Shown here piece after piece: positions 25,143-36,739 of a DNA stretch of 51,995 bases. Under the pieces are notes generated by a model that had not been told where the DNA came from, searched no databases, and saw nothing but the letters and a program-made list of their open reading frames with translations. The stretch spans positions 1 to 51,995 of the forward strand of contig CADCWL010000241.1 in NCBI GenBank assembly GCA_902806405.1, read 5' to 3'. The position numbers were made by a program, and so were the translations under genes. Positions within the stretch are counted from its first letter, which is position 1. Every line of letters begins with the position of its first letter. This DNA is from an uncultured Thermomicrobiales bacterium (GTDB lineage: Bacteria > Chloroflexota > Chloroflexia > Thermomicrobiales > UBA6265).

Positions 25143-26828
25143 CTAGCTATCCTCGGTCTTGTCGAGCGTGAGTAGCGAGGTGAACTGCCCCGGCCATTCC
25201 GCGTCGAGGTTCGTGGCCGTGTAGCCGGTCACGTTCTCCGACACCATGACCGTCTGGTTCAAGTTGTAGAGGAACGGGCCCGGCACGTCGTCGACCAGGA
25301 TCTGGCTGGCCTGCTCGTAGAACGGAGTCCGCGCCTCAGGCTCGAGTGTCGTATCGCCCTGCTCGACGAGCTTGTCGAACTCTTCGTTGCAGTAGGCGAA
25401 GCGCTGGGCAAAGGTGGCATCGCAGCGCCAGTAGACGCTCAGCCAGTTCTGCGGGTCCGGGTAGTCCTGATACCAGCCACCGACCAGAAGCGACTGCGGG
25501 AACGTCTCCGGATTCTTGCGCAGGTCGACCAACGCCGTCCCCTCGGTCGGCTCGAGCGTGATCTCGACGCCGAGGATGTCGCGGTACTGGCCAGCGACCC
25601 ACTCAGCGCGCGGGGTCGCGGCAGGGTCGTCGCTGTTGTAGAACATCCGGATCTCCGGCAGCCCCTCCGGCCCGCCGTACGAGGATTCGGCCAACGCCTG
25701 CACGGCCGCTTCGGCGTCGAACCCGTACTTATCGGTCTCGATCGACCCCGGAATGCCTTCCGGAATCCAGCTTAGGGTCGGGGTGCAGTCGCCGTTGCGG
25801 ATCGTCGCGCAGTAGGTCTCCCGATCGAAGGCCATCGAGAAGGCCTCGCGCACCTTCTTGTCGGTGAACGGCTCCTGCGTCAGGTTGAACGCGAGGTTGC
25901 CGGTAAAGGCGACCGGGTACGCAAGATACTCAGGATCGCCCTCGACCTCCGGCAGTTGCGACGGGTCAAGCTGGGCGATGTCCAGGTCACCGCTCCGGAA
26001 CGCTTCGAGGGCAACAGCCGTCTCCGGCTGGTAGACGTACTCGATGCCGTCCAGTTGCGGGCGGCCGCCCCAGTACTCCTCGTTCGCCTCGAAGGTGATC
26101 AGCTGCTCTTCTTCGATGCCCGTGATCGTGAACGGCCCGTTCCCGACGTGGTTAGCCGGGTCCTGCCACCAGTTGTCCGGGTCCTCCTCGACCAACTCCG
26201 GCTTGACGGGGAAGAAGACCCACAGGCTCGCCAGCGTCGGGAAGTACGGCGCCGGCGCGCGCAGCGTGACCTCGAGCGTTCGGTCGTCGATTGCCCGGGC
26301 CCCGATGTTGCTCCGCGCTTCCTCGTATGCCGCCTCGTCGACTGTCACCGGCGTCCCTTCGCCGGCGCTGTTCAGTCCGTAGAAGTCGGCGCAGCCGACG
26401 ATGTCGTCGAGGATCGACTGGTACTCGCCGGCCGTGTTCGGGTCGCACGTCCGCTCGATGGCGTACCGGAAATTCTCGGCCGTCAGCGGCGACCCATCGC
26501 TGAAGGTCAGACCCTCCCGCAGCTTGAAGGTGATCACCGTGCCGTCGTCGTTGAACTCCCAGCTCTCGGCGGCGCCGGGAACGGTGTTCAATTCGGTGTC
26601 CTGCCGGGTCAGTCCCTCGTAGGCCAGCGCCAGGATGTCGATCTCGTTCGAGAACGAGCTCTTCTGGGGATCGAAGTCGTCCGGGTAGGTGATATGGTGG
26701 ACCCGGAGCACTTTTCCTTCGGCATCCTGCGCCGCGGCTGCAACCCCGGCCACCGCCGTCGGCCCGACGAGCGTCACGGCGACCAGCAGCGCCGCCAGCC
26801 GTGCCCATCGTGCGGAGAATCGTTGCAT
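25143..26828 (-). CDS. Peptide-type ABC transporter substrate-binding protein (OppA/DppA-like, SBP_bac_5)
   Basis: A secreted receptor of the SBP_bac_5 family (561 aa). A signal peptide covers about residues 1-35 (AALLVAVTLVGPTAVAG core, without a lipobox Cys). The family signature region (EGLTFSDGSPLTAENFRYAIERTC) comes near residue 110, followed by the long dipeptide-binding-protein fold and DPQNWLSVYWRC. Family ligands are oligopeptides, but sugars, nickel and others also occur. GGGAGGG lies 6 nt before the ATG, and a promoter candidate lies at 26899-26927. This is the first gene of the transport cluster. It does not carry the ATPAA tail of the two other binding proteins. Confidence 0.95.
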   Translation of the reverse strand: MQRFSARWARLAALLVAVTLVGPTAVAGVAAAAQDAEGKVLRVHHITYPDDFDPQKSSFSNEIDILALAYEGLTRQDTELNTVPGAAESWEFNDDGTVITFKLREGLTFSDGSPLTAENFRYAIERTCDPNTAGEYQSILDDIVGCADFYGLNSAGEGTPVTVDEAAYEEARSNIGARAIDDRTLEVTLRAPAPYFPTLASLWVFFPVKPELVEEDPDNWWQDPANHVGNGPFTITGIEEEQLITFEANEEYWGGRPQLDGIEYVYQPETAVALEAFRSGDLDIAQLDPSQLPEVEGDPEYLAYPVAFTGNLAFNLTQEPFTDKKVREAFSMAFDRETYCATIRNGDCTPTLSWIPEGIPGSIETDKYGFDAEAAVQALAESSYGGPEGLPEIRMFYNSDDPAATPRAEWVAGQYRDILGVEITLEPTEGTALVDLRKNPETFPQSLLVGGWYQDYPDPQNWLSVYWRCDATFAQRFAYCNEEFDKLVEQGDTTLEPEARTPFYEQASQILVDDVPGPFLYNLNQTVMVSENVTGYTATNLDAEWPGQFTSLLTLDKTEDS

Positions 26829-26898
26829 CGACTTCCCTCCCGCAATCGTTCACACGCCGTGTGACGAGGCGCCCCGTTGCGCCCGCCCGACTGGCTGA

Positions 26899-26927
26899 AA
26901 GCTAAACGACCTCGCGGGGTCCGTCAA
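26899..26927 (-). promoter_or_regulatory. Candidate housekeeping promoter for oppA
   Basis: On the minus strand, TTGACG (26927-26922) and TAGCTT (26904-26899) are separated by 17 nt. The -35 is one base from consensus, while the -10 matches only at T, A and the last T. The expected start of transcription lies about 65 nt before the oppA ATG. The spacing and -35 match the promoter at 40719-40747. Confidence 0.5.
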
Positions 26928-27107
26928 TCGGGTTGGACGCATCGCCCGGCCGGTCCCCGGCTGCCCCGTCGCCCGGGACGCCACTCCCCGTCGCCGTCTT
27001 CCCAGTCGCGCCGCATCCGCCCGCCTCGTTCCCCCTTCTCGTCCCGGATCACCGGTCGGGCGTTCTCCCCGCTCCACGTGGGCGAGGCGTCGGCGGCGGA
27101 GGAGATC

Positions 27108-28322
27108 TTATCCGGCCCCCCGCGTGAGCAGCCCCGCCGCGGCCCCGCCGACAATCAGCCAGACCGAGTTCACCTTAAACCGGATCAACAGGGCCGCCGC
27201 TGCCACCGCCAGTAGCGCCGTCGGGACGTCGACTACCGCCTCGCGTCCCAGGAGCCAGGCTACCGCCGCCATCAGCCCGACCGCTGCCGCGTTCACCCCG
27301 TCGAGGAACCCGGCCGTCCAGGGCGAGCGCCGCAGCCGTGGCACGAACGGGTTGATCGCCGCCACCAGCACGAACGCCGGCAGAAAGATCCCGAGCGTCG
27401 CCAGCGCCGCCCCCGACCAACCGCCCACCAGATACCCGACGAATGTTGCCGTCGTGAAGACCGGCCCCGGCGTGAATTGCCCGACCGCCACCGCGTCGAG
27501 CAGTTGCCGTTCCGTCAGCCAGCCGAGCCGCTCCACCAGATCCCCCTGGAGGAACGCGACCAGCACGTACCCGGAGCCGTAGAGCGTCGCCCCCACCCGC
27601 AGAAAGAGGAGGAACAAGCGCGCCGCCCCGTACGGCTCCGCCGCTCCCGCCGCCAGAGCGAAGAGCGTCGATTCGCCGATCGGCACGCTCCATCCGAGCG
27701 GCAGCAGCCCGGACATCCCCCACGGGTAGCCTCGAAGCCGTCCGACGTTGCGGGCCACGGCCACCAGCGCCCCCGCGCCGAGAAGGAGTGCCAGCTCACT
27801 GGCGCCGAGCAGCGCGAGCGCCAGTGTCACCAGCCCAACCGCGATCGGCAGCGGCCCCGTCGCCGCCGTCCGTCCGACGCCCCAGATCGCCTGCGCGACG
27901 ACGGCGATCACGACCGGCTTCACCCCGTACAGGAGCCACTCCCCGGCCGGCGTCGTCCCGTACCGGACGTAGAGCCAGGCAAACCCGAGCGTGATCGCCG
28001 CCGCCGGCAGGATAAAGAGGGAGCCTCCCACCACCAGCCCGCGCCAGCCCGCCTGCTCGTAGCCGGTATGGATCACCATCTCCGTCGAGTTCGGGCCGGG
28101 GATCAGGTTCGTCGCCCCAAGGAGGTCGAGGAAATGTTGGTCGGTCGTCCACCGCCGACTGACCACGGTCTCGTCACGCAGCATCGCGATGTGCGCTGCC
28201 GGCCCCCCGAACGCCGTGCAACCCAGCTTCAACGACACCAGGGCAACGTCCCGCAGCCCGGCCCGCGGTCCGACCGCGGCCTCCAAGTCGCCGCGCACCT
28301 CGGCCACCCGGTCGCTCGTCAT
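27108..28322 (-). CDS. chrA: Chromate transporter family protein (long form, two CHR domains)
   Basis: A 404-aa polytopic membrane protein with two homologous CHR halves (about 25-190 and 220-395). The signature FGGPAAHIAMLRDE is in half 1, together with NLIPGPNSTEMVIHTGY, and the paralogous AVGQFTPGPVFTTATFVGY is in half 2. ChrA proteins export chromate, probably driven by the proton gradient. ATG at 28322 overlaps the stop of the nucleoside hydrolase by 4 nt (ATGA), so the two are translationally coupled. Many CHR-family proteins are uncharacterised, so chromate as substrate is a family inference. Confidence 0.9.
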   Translation of the reverse strand: MTSDRVAEVRGDLEAAVGPRAGLRDVALVSLKLGCTAFGGPAAHIAMLRDETVVSRRWTTDQHFLDLLGATNLIPGPNSTEMVIHTGYEQAGWRGLVVGGSLFILPAAAITLGFAWLYVRYGTTPAGEWLLYGVKPVVIAVVAQAIWGVGRTAATGPLPIAVGLVTLALALLGASELALLLGAGALVAVARNVGRLRGYPWGMSGLLPLGWSVPIGESTLFALAAGAAEPYGAARLFLLFLRVGATLYGSGYVLVAFLQGDLVERLGWLTERQLLDAVAVGQFTPGPVFTTATFVGYLVGGWSGAALATLGIFLPAFVLVAAINPFVPRLRRSPWTAGFLDGVNAAAVGLMAAVAWLLGREAVVDVPTALLAVAAAALLIRFKVNSVWLIVGGAAAGLLTRGAG

Positions 28323-29389
28323 CGCCCGGCCGCTTTCCCGGAGGCTTCATCGGCGGCTGCGCGGCCATGGAGCAGAGCGAGGAGCCGGTCGAGCAGGAAC
28401 GCCTCGAACGCGGCCGGGTCGACCGAGACCGAGACGGAGGCCGGCACCCCACCCCGCTCCGTCTCCCGCAGCCGGAAGAGACCGTCTTCGACGCCGTAGG
28501 CGAGCCCGACTCGCCGCAGCCCGAGCCATGCCCCGGGAAACAGCGCCGCCACCGTCAGTGGGTCGTGCAGGAGGGCGACCGTTGTCGTTGGCAGTGGCGC
28601 CGCCCCCGCGAACGGCGGCAGGGTCCGCCAGAACCACTCGTCGCCCCAGACATCGAGCATCCCGACCAACCCCCGTGCGAGCGGGCCGCCGACCGCCGCC
28701 AGCCGATCGCGGCCGGCGCGGCGGAGCGGAACGTTCAACGTCTGCTCGGCCGTTATCCAGGTCGTGGGCGGGCCCGAGTGGGCGCAGATCATCGCCGCCT
28801 CCGGGTCGGATGCGGTGTTGTGGTCCCACCAGGCGGCGGGCCGCTTTACCGCCCGGAAGGCCCGCCACCACGGCGCCGCGAAGGCGCCCTCGTCGAACAC
28901 CCCGCCCATGACCGTCAGGCCGAGGAGCCGTTCCGCCAGCGTTGAATCGAGCCGGAGCGCCGCGGCCACATTGGTCAATGGCCCCAGCACGACCAGGTGG
29001 AACGGGCTCCGCCTCGACTCCGCGATCAGCCACTCGGGTGCCGCGACCACCTCAATCCGCGCGTCCGGCCGGGACTCGGGATCCTCCAGGAGTCCCCGGC
29101 CTTCATGGCCGAGCATCGTCGGTCCCCGTCCCGCTCCCAGCGGCAATGCCAGGCCCGGCACGACCGGCACCTCCCCCCGCCCGGCCAGCCCGAGCAACCG
29201 CGCCGCGATCCTCGCCCGCAGACCGACGTCGCCGTCGACGATCGTGACGCCCCGTACCTCCACCTCCGGCGACGCCACGGCGAGCAGCAGCGCCAGGGCG
29301 TCGTCCGGGTCGGTCCCGATGTCGGTGTCGATGACGACAGGGACCGGCGCCGGGGTTCGCTCTCCGCTCCCGCCGTCTGGTCGCCCCAT
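28319..29389 (-). CDS. Nucleoside hydrolase (inosine-uridine preferring type)
   Basis: This cytoplasmic enzyme splits nucleosides into base and ribose. The Ca-binding N-terminal motif DTDIGTDPDDALAL (about residues 21-34), the sugar-binding DHNTASDPEAA (about 190) and the catalytic C-terminal HDPLTVAALF are all present. The length of 356 aa is slightly above usual because of N- and C-terminal extensions. GGGGAG lies about 11 nt before the ATG. It is upstream of and coupled to the chromate transporter, which has no obvious functional link. The BMP-type importer at the left end of the window could supply its substrates. Confidence 0.92.
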   Translation of the reverse strand: MGRPDGGSGERTPAPVPVVIDTDIGTDPDDALALLLAVASPEVEVRGVTIVDGDVGLRARIAARLLGLAGRGEVPVVPGLALPLGAGRGPTMLGHEGRGLLEDPESRPDARIEVVAAPEWLIAESRRSPFHLVVLGPLTNVAAALRLDSTLAERLLGLTVMGGVFDEGAFAAPWWRAFRAVKRPAAWWDHNTASDPEAAMICAHSGPPTTWITAEQTLNVPLRRAGRDRLAAVGGPLARGLVGMLDVWGDEWFWRTLPPFAGAAPLPTTTVALLHDPLTVAALFPGAWLGLRRVGLAYGVEDGLFRLRETERGGVPASVSVSVDPAAFEAFLLDRLLALLHGRAAADEASGKAAGR

Positions 29390-29443
29390 CCGCTGCCGCT
29401 CCCCTCGTTCTCCCGCGGACGGACCCCCAGCGAACGAACGAAA

Positions 29444-29469
29444 CGGGCGCCCCGCGACCGGGGCGCCCG
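29444..29469 (-). terminator. Terminator hairpin after the L,D-transpeptidase gene
   Basis: A perfect 11-bp stem (CGGGCGCCCCG and its complement) with a 4-nt loop lies 38 nt after the transpeptidase stop. It is followed on the minus strand by TTTCGTTCGTTCG, an interrupted T-rich stretch. It sits between that gene and the nucleoside hydrolase start. Confidence 0.65.
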
Positions 29470-29507
29470 CTCGAGAATGGCCGTTGGCGCGAGGGGGTTG
29501 ACGCGGC

Positions 29508-30908
29508 CTACGCGATCACCGTCACCGCGGTGCCGACCCCGGCCCATCCGTACATCCAGGCGGCGACGTCCATCGGCAGGTTCACGCAGCCGTGGCTCAT
29601 CGGTGCCCCGAAGTTGGAGTGCCAATAGGTGCCGTGGAGCGCGTTCCCCAGGTTGTCGAAGTACATCACGTACGGCACGTCGGGGACGAAGTAGTCCTCG
29701 CCGCTGATCGTCCCTTCCATGTCCTGGATGTCGACCTTGCTCAGGATCGTGTGGGAGCCGATCGGGGTCGTCGTCGCCTCCACCTCGGCGGTGCCCGTGC
29801 TGACCAAGGTCGAATTCACGAGCTCGTTCCCTTCGTACGCCCACAGCTGCTGCGCCGAGATCGAGATCACGATCTCCTGGGCTGCCCCCTGCTGCGGACC
29901 TGGCCCCGCGATCGCCTCCGGCGCGACAACCTCCGGCTCCGGCTCGACGAACGGCTCCGGTGCGACCTCGGGCTCGACCGCTGGCTCGGCAATAACCTCG
30001 GGCGCCGGCTCCGCCAGGGGCGCAAGCTCCGGGGCCGGCACCGTCTCCTCGACGGCCTCGATCACCGGCGCCGTCGGTGCTTCAAGCGCGGACGACGGGT
30101 CTGTCTCCGCCGGCTTGCGGTCGGCCCGGGGTGTTGCGCCGGCTGCCGGCTGGGGTGCGAAGAGGGCCGCTGCGTAGAGGGGCACCGTGTTCGGGCGCAC
30201 GACGCGTCGCGTGTCGAGCTCCAGTCGCTCCGCGGTCGCCGTCCCGATCGGCAACGGCTCCACCTCCTCGCCGATCACCCGCAGCGCGGCACCCTCGAAG
30301 TACTGGATCCAGGAGCCGTCGGCGGCCCGATAGGCTTCACTGACCGGCATCCCAAGCCAGCGCTCGGCCTCGAACTCTTCCCACCGCTCTCGGAAGGCGG
30401 GATGCACCGTGTGCCCAGTTTCTCGGAAACCGACGCAGCCGCGTGTCTCCTCGCCGCACGCGGTCCGGCGCGCGGCTCGGATCAGCGCCGCGGCCGGTCG
30501 CCCGGCGAGCGCCTCGGTAAGCGCTTCCCGCCCGATGGGCAGGGTCCGGACCTGCTCCCCGGCCGGCGCGTCCGGGACGAAAACGAGGGCCGCGTTCTCG
30601 TAGAACTGGACGGTCCGTTCCACCGCGGCGCCGTCGCCGAGGCGCGTCGTGCCGCGAAACTCCTCCGTGATCGGGTCGCCAAGCAGCGACCGCTGCGTGC
30701 GCCAGAGATCGAGGAACAGTCCGTCGCTGGTGTGACCCGTCCTCGGCACAAAGACGGTCTGGGTGGCCGGAGCGTCCTGTGCCACCGCCCGCATCGGCAG
30801 GAGCGTGACCACCAGGGCCATCGCGATCACCGCGAGCCCGGCCGCTGTCCCGCCCCGTCGCCCGCGCGGGACGGCTTCGCCGCCCTGGCCAAAGAAACCC
30901 GTCGCCAC
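29508..30908 (-). CDS. Exported L,D-transpeptidase (YkuD domain)
   Basis: A cell-wall enzyme that forms 3-3 peptidoglycan cross-links or anchors proteins, acting outside the membrane. The 466-aa protein has a signal/anchor segment (about 22-43, AVAQ cleavage site) and an N-terminal region with two similar modules (about 55-125 and 140-225; LGDPITEEF and LGMPVSEAY, each followed by ...QYFE/QFYEN). A Pro/Glu/Ala-rich spacer (about 260-340) leads to a YkuD domain (about 345-466) with HGTYWHSNFGAPMSHGC, catalytic Cys441. GTG at 30908 has GGAGG 7 nt upstream. The N-terminal modules look like the LGFP-like or putative wall-binding repeats of other Chloroflexota proteins. Confidence 0.92.
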   Translation of the reverse strand: MATGFFGQGGEAVPRGRRGGTAAGLAVIAMALVVTLLPMRAVAQDAPATQTVFVPRTGHTSDGLFLDLWRTQRSLLGDPITEEFRGTTRLGDGAAVERTVQFYENAALVFVPDAPAGEQVRTLPIGREALTEALAGRPAAALIRAARRTACGEETRGCVGFRETGHTVHPAFRERWEEFEAERWLGMPVSEAYRAADGSWIQYFEGAALRVIGEEVEPLPIGTATAERLELDTRRVVRPNTVPLYAAALFAPQPAAGATPRADRKPAETDPSSALEAPTAPVIEAVEETVPAPELAPLAEPAPEVIAEPAVEPEVAPEPFVEPEPEVVAPEAIAGPGPQQGAAQEIVISISAQQLWAYEGNELVNSTLVSTGTAEVEATTTPIGSHTILSKVDIQDMEGTISGEDYFVPDVPYVMYFDNLGNALHGTYWHSNFGAPMSHGCVNLPMDVAAWMYGWAGVGTAVTVIA

Positions 30909-31075
30909 CTAGACGCCTCCATAACCACCGCGCCGACGGTTCGTCGACGGCGGCCCTCCCCTCCGCACCGATTGGGGCGTCGCCCCTCTCCATCTCCCAT
31001 GGTACCATCACCGGCTGAGTGTACGTTCGACCAAAATCGGGCCGATTCGTGGTCGGACGGACGAGGAGGGGGTCG

Positions 31076-32779
31076 GTGCCGCCGGTTTGGATCGAGCCCG
31101 CTCCCCGGGCGAGCGATCGCCCGCCGCTTCATCCCGAGCCGCTCCTCGATGCGCTGCTCGCGGGGCGTGTAGCCGACCCGGCGGCTGCCAAGGCGTTCCT
31201 CGATCCGCGCCCCCAAGCTGCCCCGGACCCGCTCCTCCTGCCGGGCATGGCGGCCGCCGCCGGGCGCGTCGGTCGCGCCCTTGCGGACCGCGAGGCGATC
31301 GCTCTCTACGGCGACTATGACGTCGACGGGGTCTCGTCGACCGCGCTGCTCGCCCGCGGCTTCGCGGCCGCGACCGGCGGCGAAGCGACCGTCGTTACCC
31401 GACTCCCGACCCGTCGGGAGGGATACGGTCTCCATCCCGCGGTGGTCGAGGAGTTGGCCGCGGCCGGTGCCTCCTTGCTGATCGCCGTCGACTGCGCCAG
31501 CGGCGACCACCTGAACGTGGCCCACGCCCGCTACCTCGGTCTCGACGTCGTCGTCCTCGATCACCACCAGCTTGACGACGGTGCCCCGGACGATGCCGTT
31601 GTCGTCTCCTCCCACCTCCAAGCCGAGGCGCCGTACAGTGAGCTCTCCGCCGCCGGCATCGCCTACCTGCTCGCGGTCGCCCTCGCGCGCGCCGGCCACG
31701 ATCTCGGCGACGGACCCGGCCGCGAGCCACGCGGCTTGTTGGATCTCTGCGCCCTCGGCACGGTCGGCGACGTCGTGCCACTGACCGGCCCCAACCGACC
31801 CCTCGTCCGCGACGGCCTGCGCGCCATCGCCGAGCGGCCCCGCGTTGGCATCCGCGCGCTCTGCCAGCGCGCGGGGGTCTCGCCGACTACCGTGACCAGC
31901 GAGGAAGTCGCCTTCAAGCTGGCGCCCCGTCTGAATGCCGCCGGCCGCATGGCCGATCCCCGGCTCGCCCTCGACCTTCTGCTCACCGACGATCCGCGCA
32001 GGGCGGCGCGCCTGGCGGACGAGCTCGAAGGATTGAACGCGCGACGGCGGGCGGAGTCGCAGCGGGTGGTCGCCGAGGCCGAGGAGATCGTCCTCGCCCG
32101 CCCCGACCTCGCCGACCGGCGGTTGCTCGTCGTCTCCCGCCGGGGGTGGGGTGGCGGCGTCCTCGGCCTCGCCGCGGGCCGGTTGGTCGAGCGGTTTGGC
32201 CGCCCGGTTGTCGTGCTCGCCGATGACGGGGCGGTGCTCCGGGGCTCGGCCCGATCGGTCCCGGGCTTCGACATCGCCCGCGCCCTCGCCGGCTGCGATG
32301 GACTCCTGGAGGCCCACGGCGGCCACAGCCAGGCGGCCGGCCTCACGCTGCGGACGGCGGCCCTGTCCCGTCTCGAGGCCGCATTGGAGGCGGCGGTCGC
32401 GGGCGCCGCCCTACCCACGCCCGGCGCACCAGCCCTCCGCATCGACGCCGATCTCCCGGCCGCGCGGCTCGATCTCGCCACGGCCGAGCTCATCGGCTGC
32501 CTTCAACCGTTCGGCAGCGGCAACCGCCAACCCCTGCTCCGGCTCCGCGATCTCCCGGTCCGCTCGTACAACCTGATCGGCCGCGACGGCGGTCACCTCA
32601 AGTTGCACCTGGAGACCCCACGCGGCGTCGTCCCGGCGCTCTTCTGGGGCGCTGCCGCCCGGTCACGGGAGCTGGTGCAGCGCCCGCGTCTGGACCTGGT
32701 CGCGACCGTCGGAGTCGACCACTGGAACGGCCAGCGTCGCCTCCAGGTGGAGGTCAAGGATTTTCGACCGACGGCTTAG
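31076..32779 (+). CDS. recJ: Single-stranded-DNA-specific exonuclease RecJ
   Basis: A 5'-3' ssDNA exonuclease of the DHH superfamily used in recombination and repair (567 aa). The DHH catalytic motifs are visible (GDYDVDGVSS, DCASGDH, LDHHQL), followed by the motif LGTVGDVVPL. The DHHA1 part carries AHGGHSQAAGL, and the C-terminal OB-fold region has LQPFGSGNRQPLL. GTG at 31076 is chosen because AGGAGG lies 6 nt upstream and it gives the family-typical N-terminus; the frame is open to 31019. It is divergent from the transpeptidase. The 167-nt gap between them holds the palindrome ATGGTACCAT (30999-31008) and GGGGCG-T-CGCCCC (30974-30986). Confidence 0.95.
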   Translation: MPPVWIEPAPRASDRPPLHPEPLLDALLAGRVADPAAAKAFLDPRPQAAPDPLLLPGMAAAAGRVGRALADREAIALYGDYDVDGVSSTALLARGFAAATGGEATVVTRLPTRREGYGLHPAVVEELAAAGASLLIAVDCASGDHLNVAHARYLGLDVVVLDHHQLDDGAPDDAVVVSSHLQAEAPYSELSAAGIAYLLAVALARAGHDLGDGPGREPRGLLDLCALGTVGDVVPLTGPNRPLVRDGLRAIAERPRVGIRALCQRAGVSPTTVTSEEVAFKLAPRLNAAGRMADPRLALDLLLTDDPRRAARLADELEGLNARRRAESQRVVAEAEEIVLARPDLADRRLLVVSRRGWGGGVLGLAAGRLVERFGRPVVVLADDGAVLRGSARSVPGFDIARALAGCDGLLEAHGGHSQAAGLTLRTAALSRLEAALEAAVAGAALPTPGAPALRIDADLPAARLDLATAELIGCLQPFGSGNRQPLLRLRDLPVRSYNLIGRDGGHLKLHLETPRGVVPALFWGAAARSRELVQRPRLDLVATVGVDHWNGQRRLQVEVKDFRPTA

Positions 32780-32786
32780 CGTGCCT

Positions 32787-32810
32787 CCGCCGGGGGCCGC
32801 ACCCCGGTGG
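32787..32810 (+). terminator. Rho-independent-type terminator of recJ
   Basis: A 9-bp stem with one G-U pair (32787-32795 with 32802-32810) and a 6-nt loop starts 7 nt after the recJ stop. It is followed directly by TTCTGT on the plus strand. Confidence 0.65.
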
Positions 32811-33102
32811 TTCTGTCCGTCGCCCGCCGGCGGCAAGCCTGACGGAGCCGAGGAGGAAACCCCCGGCGGCGGATGAGGGCTTCCCGAAGCCGGGAGTACA
32901 GAGCGAAGGGCATGAGTGACGCGGAGGGTCTCGCCGCCAAGACGGCGCCCAGGACGTCGTGCGTGACCGAGTCAGTGTTCGCAATCCGGACGGTCCACGG
33001 GATGGAGATCGTCCATACCGGTCCCTGAAGGGCTCGCTGGGATCGGCTCGGCCATCCACGGGTAGGCGACACAGAAGACACGAGGGCCTCGCGGAGCCGG
33101 TA
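32811..33102. other. Gap between convergent recJ and lon
   Basis: No supportable gene. On the minus strand, around 32960-33020, one frame reads WTVRIANTDSVTHDVLG, which resembles the strand preceding the copper site of cupredoxin-like domains, but nothing else of such a domain follows. It may be a fragment or chance. Confidence 0.3.
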
Positions 33103-35586
<2,484 letters not shown>

Positions 35587-35782
35587 CGGATCTCCGCGTC
35601 GTGTGGTCGCATACGACTACACCCTCCCGGCCTCAGACGCCGACCAGTCCGCGAGTCATGGTCCGGCGGGCCGATTCGGCCCTCCGATCGCACAAGGGCG
35701 GGCATGATACTCCAGTGGTCCCGCTGGGAACGGCTCGCAAACCGCTTTGCCTTCGACCGCAGCCGCGAGCCCCGTTTGTCAC

Positions 35783-35810
35783 CGGCAACCGTGTACGTAC
35801 ATCATTGCCG
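35783..35810. promoter_or_regulatory. 28-bp dyad (candidate operator) upstream of lon and the lipoprotein gene
   Basis: Two nested inverted repeats share one centre: CGGCAA (35783-35788) with TTGCCG (35805-35810) outside, and the perfect palindrome TGTACGTACA (35792-35801) inside. Three unmatched bases lie on each side between them. This is the size and form of a dimeric or tetrameric repressor site. The rest of the divergent gap 35587-36025 shows no gene. Confidence 0.5.
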
Positions 35811-36025
35811 ATGCGGGAAAGCACGTCAAGGGAGCCGCTCGCTTCCCGGTCCCGGGCTGTCCGAGGAGTCTGGACGAGCAGGAACCATCGCGTGGGGCGT
35901 CGGCTGCGGAGAGGGGGCCACTTCGGCGGCGCGGCGCCCCTACGGGTGGCAGCGACGGGGCGGATACAATCGGGCACCGTGAGGACGGGGATGGCGAGCA
36001 AGGGACGCAAGGGTCGACATCGGGA

Positions 36026-36739
36026 ATGCGGATCGCGCGGACCGGATCCCAGGGCCTCAAGGTTTGGCTCCATCGCGGCTTGCCGGCGATCGCCCGCCCC
36101 GCTGCGGGGTGTCCGCGCGCGACGGGCGTGCTTTGCATAGGAGGGTTGGCGCTCGCCCTCTGCGGGTGCGGCGCCGCGGGGGACGCCGCCCGCACCGCGG
36201 GCGGGGCGGCGCCCGCGACGCCGAGCATCGCGGCGAGCGGTGCAACGTTATCCACCCCGTCGGCGCCCCCCGCGTCAACCACGACCCCGCCGCCTCAGGA
36301 GACGGGGCCGGGGTCGCTCGGCGGTCCGCCCGTCCCCCCAACCCCAGGTGGCTCCACCGCGGCATTCCGTTCGCCGGGGGGCGAGGTAGGTCCGATCGTT
36401 TGGGCGGCCGAAATCGACCCGTTGACGAAGGCCCCGCGGACCGCGGTCGAGTCGTTCCCGGCCGACACAGGCACCTTGTTTGCCGCGGTGCCGGTAGAGC
36501 GGATGGAGCCGGGCACGGAAGTAAGAGCCCAATGGAGCTACAACGGTAACCCGCTCGACATTGCTCCCGTCGTCGTCCGAAGCGACGGCGCGGCGCGGGG
36601 AGCCTGGCTCGAGTTCCACCTATCCCGAAGCGGTGAGACGCCATGGCCGGACGGGATCTACGCGGTCCGAGTCCTGATCGATGGTGCACCGGCCGTGGAG
36701 GCAGCGATCGTGGTCGGGACCGTACCGACGGCGGATTAA
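36026..36739 (+). CDS. Putative lipoprotein of unknown function
   Basis: A 237-aa protein with a hydrophobic N-terminal segment (about 32-47) ending in a lipobox-like LCGC, preceded by a long basic leader. An Ala/Ser/Thr/Pro-rich spacer (about 50-115) follows, then a compact C-terminal domain (about 120-235), probably a beta-sandwich (VERMEPGTEVRAQWSYNG, WLEFHLSRSG, DGIYAVRVLIDG). It looks like an exported beta-domain on a flexible tether. I do not recognise a named family. ATG at 36026 is the most economical start but has only a weak ribosome site. The open frame reaches 35747 with shadow-like sequence. Confidence 0.7.
   Translation: MRIARTGSQGLKVWLHRGLPAIARPAAGCPRATGVLCIGGLALALCGCGAAGDAARTAGGAAPATPSIAASGATLSTPSAPPASTTTPPPQETGPGSLGGPPVPPTPGGSTAAFRSPGGEVGPIVWAAEIDPLTKAPRTAVESFPADTGTLFAAVPVERMEPGTEVRAQWSYNGNPLDIAPVVVRSDGAARGAWLEFHLSRSGETPWPDGIYAVRVLIDGAPAVEAAIVVGTVPTAD

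Noticed and set aside
32776-33081. Intact small cupredoxin-like gene between recJ and lon
   Set aside because: Only about 17 residues (WTVRIANTDSVTHDVLG) resemble the fold. The distal Cys/His/Met copper ligands and the rest of the domain are missing.
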